A stretch of DNA of 64,000 nt. Origin: Acidobacteria bacterium RIFCSPLOWO2_12_FULL_66_21 (GTDB taxonomy: Bacteria > Acidobacteriota > Vicinamibacteria > Vicinamibacterales > 2-12-FULL-66-21). The notes under the pieces were generated by a model that did no database searches, had not been told where the DNA came from, and saw nothing but the letters and a program-made list of their open reading frames with translations. Where the stretch lies: positions 53,266-117,265 of the forward strand of contig MELC01000042.1 of NCBI GenBank assembly GCA_001767455.1, read 5' to 3'. A program made the position numbers and the translations under genes. Positions 37,224 through 46,934 of the stretch are shown piece by piece (the stretch's first letter is position 1; every line of letters starts with the position of its first letter).

Positions 37224-38429
37224 CTAGCTCGTCGCCTCGATCTTCTGTGCGCGCGCGGAGGGCGGCCCGACGAGCGTGGCGAGCTGCGCCGCGATGATCG
37301 TGGCGATCGCCAGCTTCGAGGCGTCCCGCTCGGCGTCGTTGCGGAGCTCGGCCGCCATCACGCCCACGCACCCGGCCGGCGTGACGAGCGGCGCGGCCAC
37401 CGCGCCGTTCGACACGGCATCGGCCTTGACGGTCTGCAGGAGAGAAGTGCGGAATGCGGCAGCGGTGGCGTTCTCCGCGTCGCGGGGAATCGTTCCCAGC
37501 CGCGCGACCAGTTGCGGTGGATAGCCGTAGGTGACGATCGGGGAAAGTTCCCTGGCATCCGGGTCGGAAATCCAGAGCACGATGCCGGCAGCGTCGAGCA
37601 CCGCCGCGGCGCGTTCGAGAAGCGCCGGGAACGATGGAGTGTCCGCCACGCGCGCCAGCTCGGTGCACAGCGAGGCGACGGTCGCGAGCTCGACCGCCGC
37701 CGGCGTCGGTGCCGCCTGGCGGGCCTGCCGGACGGGCCGCGACCACTCCTCGTCAAGCACCGCACCCAGCGAGAGATCGCCGGAGCCTTCCGCAGGCCGG
37801 GCACGCTCGGGTTGCGCAACCGGCACTTCGATCCGGGCGGCCTGCACCGGCAGGAGCAGCAGTATCAGCAGGATCGCCGCGCCGCCCACCCCGCCGGTCG
37901 TCGCAAGCTGGCGACGCCGGAGGGACGCGAGCGCGCGTTGGTGCGCGTCGCGCTCGGCCATGCGCGCCTGGTCCAGTGCGCCTGCGATTGCGGCCGTACG
38001 TTCCATCCCGTCGCCGAAGATGAGGTCGGAGGCGAGGAGCTTCTGGCCGGCCCCCGCGTACTCGCGCGCGCGACGATCCATCTGCTCGAAATCCTGGAGG
38101 GCGGCCTGTGCCTCGTCGATGGCGGACTGCGCGGCCGGCGCGGTCGATTCGGCGCGAAGCGCCGTAAGAGCCTCGCGGAGACGCGGGAGATCCGCGCCGA
38201 CTTTCTCGATCCAGAACGGATCGCCCTGTCCGATGGCGACGTAACCCTGCTGGGCGCTTCGGAGGTCGAGCGCCATCCGGCCGGCGTCGAGCACGCGCTG
38301 CTCGAAATCCCGTTCCGTCTGCGCGGACGCGCTGGCCCTCGTCTCGTCCATCCACAAAACGTACGCACCGGCCCCGACCGCCACCAGGAACAGGCACAGG
38401 AGCGTCACGCGTACCGCCAGGCTCTTCAT
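37224..38429 (-). CDS. CHASE3-like/GAF receptor without output domain
   Basis: 401 residues. First membrane helix about 7-27, extracytoplasmic helical domain about 30-175 resembling CHASE3 (RSAQQGYVAIGQGDPFWIEK), second helix about 180-198 (GGAAILLILLLLPVQ), a Pro/Ala linker, then a degenerate GAF domain (about 245-390, AGIVLWISDPDARELSPIVT). No kinase, cyclase or methyl-accepting part follows. It may signal through a partner, or be a truncated kinase. It is divergent from the lipid kinase gene with nearly no gap. Confidence 0.7.
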   Translation of the reverse strand: MKSLAVRVTLLCLFLVAVGAGAYVLWMDETRASASAQTERDFEQRVLDAGRMALDLRSAQQGYVAIGQGDPFWIEKVGADLPRLREALTALRAESTAPAAQSAIDEAQAALQDFEQMDRRAREYAGAGQKLLASDLIFGDGMERTAAIAGALDQARMAERDAHQRALASLRRRQLATTGGVGGAAILLILLLLPVQAARIEVPVAQPERARPAEGSGDLSLGAVLDEEWSRPVRQARQAAPTPAAVELATVASLCTELARVADTPSFPALLERAAAVLDAAGIVLWISDPDARELSPIVTYGYPPQLVARLGTIPRDAENATAAAFRTSLLQTVKADAVSNGAVAAPLVTPAGCVGVMAAELRNDAERDASKLAIATIIAAQLATLVGPPSARAQKIEATS

Positions 38430-38481
38430 GAATCCTCCGACGCGGCGAGTTGGACGTTACTATAGCAAGGTTCGAAAAGGC

Positions 38482-39399
38482 ATGCGCGAAATGTCCGTGG
38501 TCGCCATCGTCAATCCGATCTCCGGCGTGGGTGCGAACCCGCGGGCCGCGGCCGAGCGCGCCGCGCTGCTCAGGGAGGCAGCGCGGAAGCGCGGGCTGAA
38601 TCTCGAGATCGAGTTCACCTCGCGCGGCGGTCACGCGCGGGAGCTGGCGGAATCGGCCGTACGCGGCGGCGCCACGCTCGTCGTCGTGTGGGGCGGCGAC
38701 GGCACGCTCAACGAAGCCGGCTCGGCGCTCATCGGCACGGACGCGGTGCTCGGCCTCGTGCCGGCGGGGTCCGGCAACGGTCTCGCGGCCGCGCTGGAGG
38801 TGCCTCGCGATCCACTCGCGGCGCTGGCAGCCGCCTTCGACGGCTCGCCGCGCGCGATCGACGTCGGCGTGATGGCGGGCCGGCCGTTCTTCAATATTGC
38901 CGGGGTGGGCTTCGATGCGCGCGTGGCCCGGCTGTTCAACGCGCGCGCGCCCGGACGCCGCGGAGGCTGGCCGTACGTCGTCATCGGCGTGCGCGAAGGA
39001 TGCCGATACCGCGGCGCCGAGTACACGCTCGAGCTGGACGGCAGCACGCAGAATGTTCGGGCGTTTCTCATCTCGTTCGCGAACGGACGCGAATACGGCA
39101 TCGGCGCACGCATCGCCCCGGATGCCAGGCTCGACGACGGCGTGCTGGACGTCACCGTGGTCGAGGATCGCGCGATCCTGACGCGGTTCTGGCATGCGCG
39201 TCACCTCGCGCTCGGCACGCCGCACCTCGCGCCAAGCGTCAAGGCGCATCGCGCCTCACACGCCGTCGTCGAAACGAGCGGCCCGATCGAATTTCACGTG
39301 GACGGCGAGATGGGAATCGCGGAAGACCGGATCGAGGTGCGGCTGCTGCCGGGCGCGCTCCGGGTCATGGCGCCGCGGCCGTCTTCGGTCTCAGGATGA
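38482..39399 (+). CDS. Diacylglycerol/lipid kinase family protein (YegS/DgkB-like)
   Basis: Soluble lipid kinase, about 305 residues. It starts SVVAIVNPISGVGANPRAAA and has the nucleotide-binding GGDGTLNEAGSAL. VPAGSGNGLAAALEVP is the second conserved loop, and the C-terminal domain has FHVDGEMG. ATG at 38482 and ATG at 38491 are both possible; AAAAGG is better spaced for the second. Relatives phosphorylate diacylglycerol or related lipids. Its 3' end overlaps convergent dsbD by 35 bp. Confidence 0.88.
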   Translation: MREMSVVAIVNPISGVGANPRAAAERAALLREAARKRGLNLEIEFTSRGGHARELAESAVRGGATLVVVWGGDGTLNEAGSALIGTDAVLGLVPAGSGNGLAAALEVPRDPLAALAAAFDGSPRAIDVGVMAGRPFFNIAGVGFDARVARLFNARAPGRRGGWPYVVIGVREGCRYRGAEYTLELDGSTQNVRAFLISFANGREYGIGARIAPDARLDDGVLDVTVVEDRAILTRFWHARHLALGTPHLAPSVKAHRASHAVVETSGPIEFHVDGEMGIAEDRIEVRLLPGALRVMAPRPSSVSG

Positions 39400-41104
39400 C
39401 GTAGGTCGGCAGCCCGATCGCGCCGAACCGCTGCATGATCGCATGTGCCGGCGGCTCGTCCGGGTTCTCCGCCTGATACTTGATCTTGATGTAATTCGAG
39501 AGCGCCTCGGTCACCTTCGGATCCTTCAGCGTCGTCTTGTCCATCGTCAGACAGTTCTTGCACCACGTCGCCCACAGGTCGATCAGGACCGGTTTCCGCT
39601 CGCGCTCGGCCTCCGCGAGTCCCGCGGCAAGATTCGAGTGCCAGCCTTCCTTGAGCATCTCGGCCACGCTCGACTGCACTTCCGACGGGTCAACCCATCG
39701 GTTCGAGAAGATCCCATAGGCGACGTAGCCGTAGTACACCGCCATGCCGAGAATGAAGACGCCGAACGCCTGCTTGACGCGAACCATCCAGGCTCCGGGC
39801 TTTGGAAGCGCCGCGATGCCGGCGCCGGCGAGGGGCCACGGGATCGCCATGCCGACGCCCAGCAGGAACGGCAGGGCCAGCGCCGCGCTCGTGCCGGTCG
39901 AATAGAGATTGCCCGAGAAGACCAGCACCTGAATGACGACCGGCGCGACGCAGGCGCCGGCAAGCAACGCGGCGATCGCTCCCATGGTGAACGCCAGCAC
40001 GAAGGTGCCACGGCCCGCCTCAGTCACGCGGAAGCGGCTGGAGAACCGCGACAAGTCGATCTCGAAGATGTCGAACATCGCGAGGGCCAGCACGACGAAC
40101 AGGGCCGCGATGCCGGCGTTGAACCACGGAGAGGCGTTGATGGCGCCGAACGTGCTGGCCGTCAGGACCACGATCAGCCCGAGCGCTCCATACACGAAAG
40201 CCATGGCGCCGCCGTAAGCCGCGCCCAGCAGGAAGCCCCGCTTGCGCGAGCCCGCCTGCGCTCCGGCCCCGATGATGGCGATGTTGATCGGGATCATCGG
40301 CAGCACGCATGGCGTCAGGTTCAGCGCCAGGCCGCCGAGAAGGACGATGGCCAGGATGGCCGCGGCGCCACGTCCCTCGAACCAGCCCTTTTCGACCACG
40401 CCGGTCTCGGCGTTGTGAATGAACGTCAGGAAAGCATCGGTTCGGAGATAGCCCGCGCCGACGCTGAGAATGGTGAAGCGATCGAGCGCCGTGGCGGCGT
40501 CCTCCAGCGTCCGGGCCTGCGGGCCGGATGACGCGCCGGCGGCGAGCGCGGCCGGCTTCTCTCCAGTGCCAAACCTGATGTTCGCAAAGACGTCGGCATT
40601 CCGCGGCGCCGGGCGACCGCCGACGTGCAGTTTCCACTCGGCCTGCACTGTCGCGGGGATATAGCACATCGACTCGTCGCAGGCCTGGTACCGAAGGCGT
40701 GCGGGAACCGTCACCTCGCCGGCCGCCGCGCCCGGTTCTATCTTCAAGACGACGCCAAGGAAGAACTCACGTTCGAACACGCTCAGCGGCAGATCGCTGC
40801 CCGTCTGGATCAGGTCCTGCGGCTCCGGATACACGATCTCCTCCACAGAGATCCCGGCCGGCGGCGTGACGGTGAGGATGGTTGGAATCAGCGCCGGGTC
40901 GCGGGGTTTGTTCGAGTTCGCGTGCAGGCCCGGACGCAGGACCACCTTCAGCGCGACCCGAGCAGAGCCACCTGGCGCGACGCCTTCGCTTTCGACGACC
41001 GGGCTGACCTCGGCGCGCGGGGGACGGTCTTGCGCCTGTCCCGCGCCCGCCGCCACGACGAGACAGAGCGCCGCGAGGGCGGCGGTTCGAATACGAAACA
41101 TCAT
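39365..41104 (-). CDS. dsbD: Thiol:disulfide interchange protein DsbD
   Basis: Carries reducing equivalents across the inner membrane for periplasmic thiol reduction and cytochrome c maturation; 579 residues. Signal peptide (about 1-22), N-terminal periplasmic domain with CDESMCYIP, and a membrane domain of about eight helices with cysteines in LTPCVLPMIPI and AGACVAPVVIQV. The C-terminal thioredoxin domain has WATWCKNC. The start ATG overlaps the nuoG stop (ATGA). Cytochrome-c-rich ActA in the same window fits a need for this pathway. Confidence 0.92.
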   Translation of the reverse strand: MMFRIRTAALAALCLVVAAGAGQAQDRPPRAEVSPVVESEGVAPGGSARVALKVVLRPGLHANSNKPRDPALIPTILTVTPPAGISVEEIVYPEPQDLIQTGSDLPLSVFEREFFLGVVLKIEPGAAAGEVTVPARLRYQACDESMCYIPATVQAEWKLHVGGRPAPRNADVFANIRFGTGEKPAALAAGASSGPQARTLEDAATALDRFTILSVGAGYLRTDAFLTFIHNAETGVVEKGWFEGRGAAAILAIVLLGGLALNLTPCVLPMIPINIAIIGAGAQAGSRKRGFLLGAAYGGAMAFVYGALGLIVVLTASTFGAINASPWFNAGIAALFVVLALAMFDIFEIDLSRFSSRFRVTEAGRGTFVLAFTMGAIAALLAGACVAPVVIQVLVFSGNLYSTGTSAALALPFLLGVGMAIPWPLAGAGIAALPKPGAWMVRVKQAFGVFILGMAVYYGYVAYGIFSNRWVDPSEVQSSVAEMLKEGWHSNLAAGLAEAERERKPVLIDLWATWCKNCLTMDKTTLKDPKVTEALSNYIKIKYQAENPDEPPAHAIMQRFGAIGLPTYVILRPKTAAAP

Positions 41105-42897
41105 CAATCCACTTCGCGCAGCGCGATCGTCTGCGGCGGCGACGTGGCGCGCGGCGTGCCGGCGAACTTCACGGGCGGCAGGTCCTGGAACATGAAGTCC
41201 CACTTCCACCGCTCCGACGGGTTCGACGCCTGGAGCCAGTGTCGCGCGGTCACCGGGCGCGAGAACGCGAGAGACGTCAATCCGGCGAAGGCCTCGTTGG
41301 CCGACAGGGTCGCGGCAAGATCGGCGCGGACCGCCGCGCTGCTCGTGTAGGTCAGCCCGGCGCCCAGCGCCAGCCCGACGTTGACGAAGACCTGCCAGTC
41401 CTCCTGGGCGTCTCCGGGCGGGGCCATCGCTCGGGACGCTCCCTGCAGGCGCCCCTGCGCGTTCACGTATGCGGCGTCCTTCTCGACCCAAGCGGCGCCA
41501 GGAAGCACGATGTCGGCGACGCTGGCAAGCTCGGTCATGACGACGCCATGCACGATGAGGAGGGGGAGCCGCCCCGCGCGTTTCGCCTCGACCAGCCAGG
41601 ACACATCGCCGATGTAGCCGTCAGGCCCTGGATCGAAGACATAAAGCGCGGAGATGCGTCCCTGCTCCACGGCGGCGCGAAACGCAGAGATGTCGGCGGT
41701 CCCGTCGCTTCCGGTCTTCACGGGGAACCCGAGGACGCGGGCGCCGTTGACGTTCGGGGCGTCGGTCGGCGGAATCTTGAACTTGGCGTGCTTCGGCTGC
41801 GGCTTCTCGCGCTGTCGCCAGCCGACCGCCACGCCTGATTCGGGAAGCCCGAACGCGCCGCCGAGGCGGCCGATCAGGAACAGCTCTTCGAGCGACGCCT
41901 GCGCGGAGACAAAGAACCGCAGCGCGCCGGTGCCGCCGGCCGCGGTGACCTTGTCGGCCACCTTGCTCAACGCGTTCGTCCAGTCGGTTGGTTCGAGCGT
42001 CCCGGCCTCGCTGCGCACGAGCGGCCGCTGCAGGCGGTGGTCCCCTTCGATCCAGTGGTAGTCGAACCGCCCGATGTCGCACATCCAGTAGCCGTTGACG
42101 TCCGGGTTCAATCGGGGCGTCATGCGGATGAGTTGCGGGCCCTTCGCCCACTCGGGCTTCGCCTTGATCCACGCCGTCGTGTTGCACCCCTTCTCGCAGA
42201 GCGTGCAGATGGTGTCGACGGCCTCGGGGTTGTCCCACGGCCGCGCCTTGAAGCGGTAGTCCTTCGTGGTGATGGCGCCGACCGGGCAGACATCCATCAG
42301 GTTGCCGGAGAGCAGCGAATGCACGCCCTGCTCCTGGAAGGTGGCGATCTCGCTGCCGTAGCCGCGGTCCGTGATGTTGATCTGCGCGTCGGTGTCGATC
42401 TCGCGCATGAACCGCACGCAGCGCGTGCACAGGATGCACCGGTTGCGGTTCAGCATCAGCGTCGGCCCGAAGTCGACGTCGGCCCTCACGCCTTCGCCGT
42501 CGAACACGCGGCGCGGGAACTCCATCCGGCTCTCGTTCGGACCGAAGCTGTACGAAAAGTCCTGGAGCGGGCATTCGCCGCCCTTGTCGCACACGGGGCA
42601 GTCCAGCGGGTGATTGATCAGCAGGAACTCGAACACGCTCGCGCGCGCTTCGACCACTTCCGGCGTCCGCGTGTGCACGACCATGCCTTCGGTGACCGTC
42701 GTCGAACACGACGTCTGCAGCTTCGGCATCTTCTCGATCTTGACGATGCACACGCGGCACGATCCGTCGATGCCGAGCCCGGGGTGATAACAGTAATAGG
42801 GAATCTTGATGCCGCTCTCGATGGCGGCTTGAAGAACGGTCCGGCCTTTCTCGACGGTGACCTGCCGGCCGTCGATCGTCAGGGTGACGGTATCCAT
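41104..42897 (-). CDS. nuoG: NADH-quinone oxidoreductase subunit G-like protein (orphan)
   Basis: 597 residues from the ATG at 42897. It has a 2Fe-2S domain with CYHPGLGIDGSCRVC, the His-ligated cluster region HPLDCPVCDKGGECPLQDF, and a 4Fe-4S set in CILCTRCVRFMRE and CPVGAITTKD. The extra cluster CTLCEKGCN opens a molybdopterin-oxidoreductase-like domain that is shorter than in most NuoG proteins. No other nuo gene is near; the neighbours are an M1 peptidase gene and dsbD. It could serve complex I from a distance or form a separate Fe-S/hydrogenase-type complex. Confidence 0.85.
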   Translation of the reverse strand: MDTVTLTIDGRQVTVEKGRTVLQAAIESGIKIPYYCYHPGLGIDGSCRVCIVKIEKMPKLQTSCSTTVTEGMVVHTRTPEVVEARASVFEFLLINHPLDCPVCDKGGECPLQDFSYSFGPNESRMEFPRRVFDGEGVRADVDFGPTLMLNRNRCILCTRCVRFMREIDTDAQINITDRGYGSEIATFQEQGVHSLLSGNLMDVCPVGAITTKDYRFKARPWDNPEAVDTICTLCEKGCNTTAWIKAKPEWAKGPQLIRMTPRLNPDVNGYWMCDIGRFDYHWIEGDHRLQRPLVRSEAGTLEPTDWTNALSKVADKVTAAGGTGALRFFVSAQASLEELFLIGRLGGAFGLPESGVAVGWRQREKPQPKHAKFKIPPTDAPNVNGARVLGFPVKTGSDGTADISAFRAAVEQGRISALYVFDPGPDGYIGDVSWLVEAKRAGRLPLLIVHGVVMTELASVADIVLPGAAWVEKDAAYVNAQGRLQGASRAMAPPGDAQEDWQVFVNVGLALGAGLTYTSSAAVRADLAATLSANEAFAGLTSLAFSRPVTARHWLQASNPSERWKWDFMFQDLPPVKFAGTPRATSPPQTIALREVD

Positions 42898-42942
42898 AAC
42901 CTGCCGATCATACATTTTTTCGGTTTTGTCGGCCGAATCTGG

Positions 42943-45558
42943 TCACTTCACGATTTGCACGAGCGCGGCGTTGTCCTGGTTCGCGGTGATGGCGCGGGTC
43001 GGCCCCTTCAGCGCGACCGTCGTGTCGACGGTTCGATCCGTCACGGGCACCACGATCTCCTCCGAGGTGCCATTCGCGTACGCGATGGTGACGGTGATCG
43101 GCACGTCCACGACCGGGCCACGCTGCTCGAAGTGCAGCACCGCCTCGGCGCCGGTCGAGCGGTGGCTGAAGGTCAGACGCGGGATGGTGATGCCGTACAC
43201 CCACGTCTCGAAGAACCGCTCGAGGTCGCGTCCGCTGACCTTCTCCATGGATTTCCGAAAATCGTCCGTGCCGGCCTTCTGGAACTTCCACTGTTGATAG
43301 AACGATCGCAAACCCGCGAAAAACACCTCGTCTCCGAGGAGGCGCCGCAGCATGTGCAGCACCATCGCCCCCTTGTTGTAAACGATGGCGCGAAAGGCGC
43401 GGTCGTCCGCCTGGATGTGCCCGAGCCGATAGCCGAGATGGATCGGCCCCCGATCGGAGTAGTCGATCGCCGTCTTGCGCATTTGCCGGAGCAGGTTGCC
43501 GAGCACGTTGCCGGGGCGTTCCTGCTCCGCATAGAGCGCGGCAAAGTACTGCGAGAATCCTTCGCTGATCCACTGTTCGTGGTAGTTCTTCCAGCCAACC
43601 GCCTGTCCCCACCATTGGTGCGCGAGCTCGTGCGCGAGGAAGAATGTCGGGTAGTCCTCGAAGCTCACCGGATCGCCTCGGTACATGAATGACGAGCCTG
43701 GGACGATCTGATTCAGCAGCACGAAGTACGGCGGGCTGTGTCCGCCGGGACGATCGCTCTCTACCGCGGCCACGGTAAAGCTCGGATAAGGGGCATCGCC
43801 GAGGATCGACCCGTAGTACTGGAAGATGGCGGACGCCTTGTCCTCGATGTCGCGCAGACGTCCGGCCTGCCGCGGGCTCGCCTGCACCGAGATGTCCACC
43901 TGCCGCCCGGCGTCACCGACGGCGACCTTCCGCGAATCGACCGGGCTGAACCTGCTGATCAGGCACGCGAGGTAGCGCGCCGGCTGCTCCACATCGAACA
44001 CGAACATCTTCTTCGCGTGCTGCGGGTCGGCAACGCCGGCGGGAGGCGACGGCGGGGCCGTCCGCTGCCCGGTCGCCACCACGTCGTACTCGGACGGCAC
44101 GGTGAGACGGAGCCGCGCCGTCGCGTAATCGGTGACGGTGCCCTGCGGGTACCAGTAGCTGCGGTTGCTGTACAGATATCGTGGCTCGAGCGGTACCTCT
44201 TGCGACTCCTCGCGCTGGACGTCCTGGGAGAGAGCGATGGCCTCGCGATCGAAGGACTGCGGCGGCAGTCGTCCGCTGTAGATCACGTCGAGCCACAGCT
44301 CCGTGTCCCGCACGAGCGTCGCCGGGAGGCTGATGACCAGGCTGTTCTGCCCCACCACGCGCAGGTGCAGCAGGCGGCCGAATTCGGGGGAATAGATGCC
44401 GCGGACGGCGAGCGACTCGGCGAGGCGCAGCGTCAGCGACTGCGTGCCGGCTCCGCGCATCTTCAGCTTCAGTCTGGCCTCGCCGCTGACGAACGACCGC
44501 TCGGGCATGAACTCCGCGTCGATGTCGTAGGCGACCACGTCGTAATCGCTCTGGTCGTCCTCGCTGTAGAAGCGCCCGCGCTCGGCCAGCTTGGCGGCCG
44601 ACGCATACAACGAAATATTCCGGCGGCGTTTGCGATCGAAGAGCGTCACATCCTCGGCGTCGCCGGCGGAGCGCGCGTAGGTGAGTGTGCCGAACCGCGG
44701 CGTGCGAATCTCGGCAATCAGATCGCCGGGAGGCGGCGTGATCGACCACCGGTCGCGGCTCAGGTCGCTCAGGTTCAACTGCAGCGTCCGGCCGATGTAG
44801 TCGTCGAACAGGGAAACGCCGCGGCGAAGATCGAGCGGGGACACGAGGCGCGGGCGCATCTGCGACGGGGGGAAGTAGCGATCGAACTCGGACGGAGACA
44901 GGCGCAGGAAAGCCGCATCGAATTCCGTGTCGAGGTCGTCGTGGCGGTTCAGGATGTGGAGCTGCGTGCGCTCGGACGCCTCCGGCGGCGCGAACAGCAT
45001 GCGCCCGCGGCCGAGCAGCACGACGGCCGTCGGCCCGTCGCTCGACTCGGCCACGAACGCCGTGCCGGACGACATGTGCAGCGTCAGATCGACCGCGTGG
45101 AGGGCCAGATTGTGGATCTCGTACTGCTTGTGCTGATTGATCGCCAGCTTGACCAGCCCGCTGAACGCGGACAGGCGGCTCACCGCGGTGATCATCCAGG
45201 CGTCCGAATCCGGAGACTTCTGGATATCGACTCGCCAGGTGCCGAGCCGTCCGTCGATGCCCCGCTCCGAGAACACCTCCAGAATCACGCGCGAACCATC
45301 GGCGAGCGCCGCTCGATCGCGCTCGTTGATCAACACGCGATCGGGCGCGGGATCGGAGAGGCGAAGGGCGAACTGCTCGAGGGCGTCGCGATCGATATCC
45401 GGCGCGCCGAGCGCCAGGATGCCGGCCGTGTCGCCGGCCGCGGCCGCGGCCTCCAGCCGTGCCACGAGGACCGCGACGCGGTCCGCCGAGGGCCGCTGCG
45501 GGACGGGCGCCTGCGGCGTCCACAACGCGCCGAGCGCGAGAAACAGGCCGAGCAGCAT
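42943..45558 (-). CDS. M1-family zinc metallopeptidase
   Basis: 871 residues. An N-terminal signal peptide or anchor (LLGLFLALGALWTPQAP), a large beta-rich N-terminal region, then the M1 catalytic core with HELAHQWW and the third ligand Glu 18 residues later (HEQWISEGFSQYF). The usual exopeptidase motif GAMEN is replaced by AAVESDRPGGHSP, which suggests altered specificity. A C-terminal strand-rich domain follows. It is likely exported. It lies 45 bp upstream of nuoG on the same strand. Confidence 0.87.
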   Translation of the reverse strand: MLLGLFLALGALWTPQAPVPQRPSADRVAVLVARLEAAAAAGDTAGILALGAPDIDRDALEQFALRLSDPAPDRVLINERDRAALADGSRVILEVFSERGIDGRLGTWRVDIQKSPDSDAWMITAVSRLSAFSGLVKLAINQHKQYEIHNLALHAVDLTLHMSSGTAFVAESSDGPTAVVLLGRGRMLFAPPEASERTQLHILNRHDDLDTEFDAAFLRLSPSEFDRYFPPSQMRPRLVSPLDLRRGVSLFDDYIGRTLQLNLSDLSRDRWSITPPPGDLIAEIRTPRFGTLTYARSAGDAEDVTLFDRKRRRNISLYASAAKLAERGRFYSEDDQSDYDVVAYDIDAEFMPERSFVSGEARLKLKMRGAGTQSLTLRLAESLAVRGIYSPEFGRLLHLRVVGQNSLVISLPATLVRDTELWLDVIYSGRLPPQSFDREAIALSQDVQREESQEVPLEPRYLYSNRSYWYPQGTVTDYATARLRLTVPSEYDVVATGQRTAPPSPPAGVADPQHAKKMFVFDVEQPARYLACLISRFSPVDSRKVAVGDAGRQVDISVQASPRQAGRLRDIEDKASAIFQYYGSILGDAPYPSFTVAAVESDRPGGHSPPYFVLLNQIVPGSSFMYRGDPVSFEDYPTFFLAHELAHQWWGQAVGWKNYHEQWISEGFSQYFAALYAEQERPGNVLGNLLRQMRKTAIDYSDRGPIHLGYRLGHIQADDRAFRAIVYNKGAMVLHMLRRLLGDEVFFAGLRSFYQQWKFQKAGTDDFRKSMEKVSGRDLERFFETWVYGITIPRLTFSHRSTGAEAVLHFEQRGPVVDVPITVTIAYANGTSEEIVVPVTDRTVDTTVALKGPTRAITANQDNAALVQIVK

Positions 45559-45585
45559 GAGCTTGCCGATATTAGACTCTGTTTC

Positions 45586-45629
45586 GCAGCTAGCAGCTAG
45601 CAGCTAGCAGCTCGCAGCTCGCGGCTTGC
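45586..45629. repeat. GCAGCTA/GCAGCTC heptamer repeat
   Basis: GCAGCTAGCAGCTAGCAGCT continues as AGCAGCTCGCAGCTCGCGGC, in 7-nt steps, with no inverted partner nearby. It is placed just upstream of the M1 peptidase gene start, in its presumed promoter or leader. The rest of this 143-bp gap (to 45701) contains CCGAGGCGCCGTTCGGCG and no gene. Confidence 0.75.
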
Positions 45630-45701
45630 TGGGTCCTCCGAGGCGCCGTTCGGCGAAAGGGGCCAGCTCCCGAGCGGCACGGGCGCGCCGCGCCCCTCGG
45701 C

Positions 45702-46910
45702 CTATCGATTGACGGCGGCCTGCATCTGACCCGTCGCCCGGCGCTTCATGATGAGGATGGTGAGATCGTCGGTGAACCGCGAGTCCTGCGCGTGCGTCTC
45801 GACTGCCTTGATGACGCGGGCGCCAATCGCGGCGGGACTCTCGCTCGCGTTGTGTTCGAGGACACGCTCCAGCCCCGATTCCTCGAACGGCCGTCCCGAC
45901 GGATCCTCCGCCTCGGTGACCCCGTCGCTGTACAGCACCAGCATCTCCCCCGGATTCAACGTGGTCTCGACCGCGCCGAATCTGGATTCGGCGAACATGC
46001 CGAGCGCCACGCCGGTGCCGTGGAGCCGCTCGTAGCGCCCGTCGCTGCGTCTGATCATGGGCGGGTTCTGACCGGCGTTGACGTAGGTCAGCGTTCCCGG
46101 CACGGGCGAGTAGACCGCGTAGAACAGCGTGATGAACCGCGACGGCGGGCAGTGGCGGCAGATTTGGGCATTCAGGCGCTCGACGAGCGCCTGCGCCTCG
46201 AGCTCCTCGTCGACCAGCGTTCGCAGGACGGCGAGCAACAAGGCCATCAGCAGGGCGGCGGGGCTGCCCTTGCCCGCGACGTCACCGACCGTGACGATGA
46301 CGCGGCCGTCCCGGAGCGGCAACACGTCGTAGAAGTCACCTCCGACCGTGTTCGCCGGCCGCGTGACGCCGCAGATATCGATCTCTCCCGCCGAGTAGGT
46401 GCCGCTCGGCAGCATCGCAAGCTGAATCTCGCGTGCGACCTCCAGCTCGCCCTTGAGCGACAGCCGATCGGCGACCTCCAGGAGCACCAGCAGGTTGATC
46501 AGGAACAGGCTGACGATGAGCGAGAGCGTGCCGTCAGCCCAGATGGGAACGAGCAGCGCGATTTGAATGAACGGGACGCCGAACGGCACGTCGATCGTGG
46601 CGAACCCGCGTAACAGCCGCAGGATGCCGACGAGCGCTACGATGAGCGAGACGAGATAGAGCGCCCGGCGCGCGGGAGGAAGCTTCAGGGTGAAGGCGAC
46701 GAAGATCTGCCGCACGCGCGCCGGGGGACGCTTCCACCACGGCAGCCCCGCGAGCCGGTCTTCGTCAGCGCCCCGCGTGAAGAACCGATAGGCGTCGCGC
46801 GTGTCGTGCGTGAACAGCCGCTGCAGATCGTCGACGGAGAGGTCGCGCGCGTAAGTGTCGAACAGCACACGGGCGCGCCCGGGGGCGGAAGCGCGCCGGT
46901 CCCTGCGCAT
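45702..46910 (-). CDS. Membrane-anchored SpoIIE/RsbU-type PP2C phosphatase
   Basis: 402 residues. The N-terminal cytosolic part contains LSVDDLQRLFTHDTRDAYRF. Three to four membrane helices lie at about 85-155 (ALYLVSLIVALVGILRLL, VPFIQIALLVPIWA, LSLIVSLFLINLLVLLEV), then a linker with EVAREIQLAMLPSG and a PP2C domain (about 185-395) with VGGDFYDVLP, TVGDVAGKGSPAALLMALLL, LYSDGVTEAEDP and DDLTILIMKR. It is the second SpoIIE-type phosphatase of the window. Partner switches are not seen here. Confidence 0.9.
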   Translation of the reverse strand: MRRDRRASAPGRARVLFDTYARDLSVDDLQRLFTHDTRDAYRFFTRGADEDRLAGLPWWKRPPARVRQIFVAFTLKLPPARRALYLVSLIVALVGILRLLRGFATIDVPFGVPFIQIALLVPIWADGTLSLIVSLFLINLLVLLEVADRLSLKGELEVAREIQLAMLPSGTYSAGEIDICGVTRPANTVGGDFYDVLPLRDGRVIVTVGDVAGKGSPAALLMALLLAVLRTLVDEELEAQALVERLNAQICRHCPPSRFITLFYAVYSPVPGTLTYVNAGQNPPMIRRSDGRYERLHGTGVALGMFAESRFGAVETTLNPGEMLVLYSDGVTEAEDPSGRPFEESGLERVLEHNASESPAAIGARVIKAVETHAQDSRFTDDLTILIMKRRATGQMQAAVNR

Positions 46911-46934
46911 ACTCGCAGTATAGGTTCAAAGATG

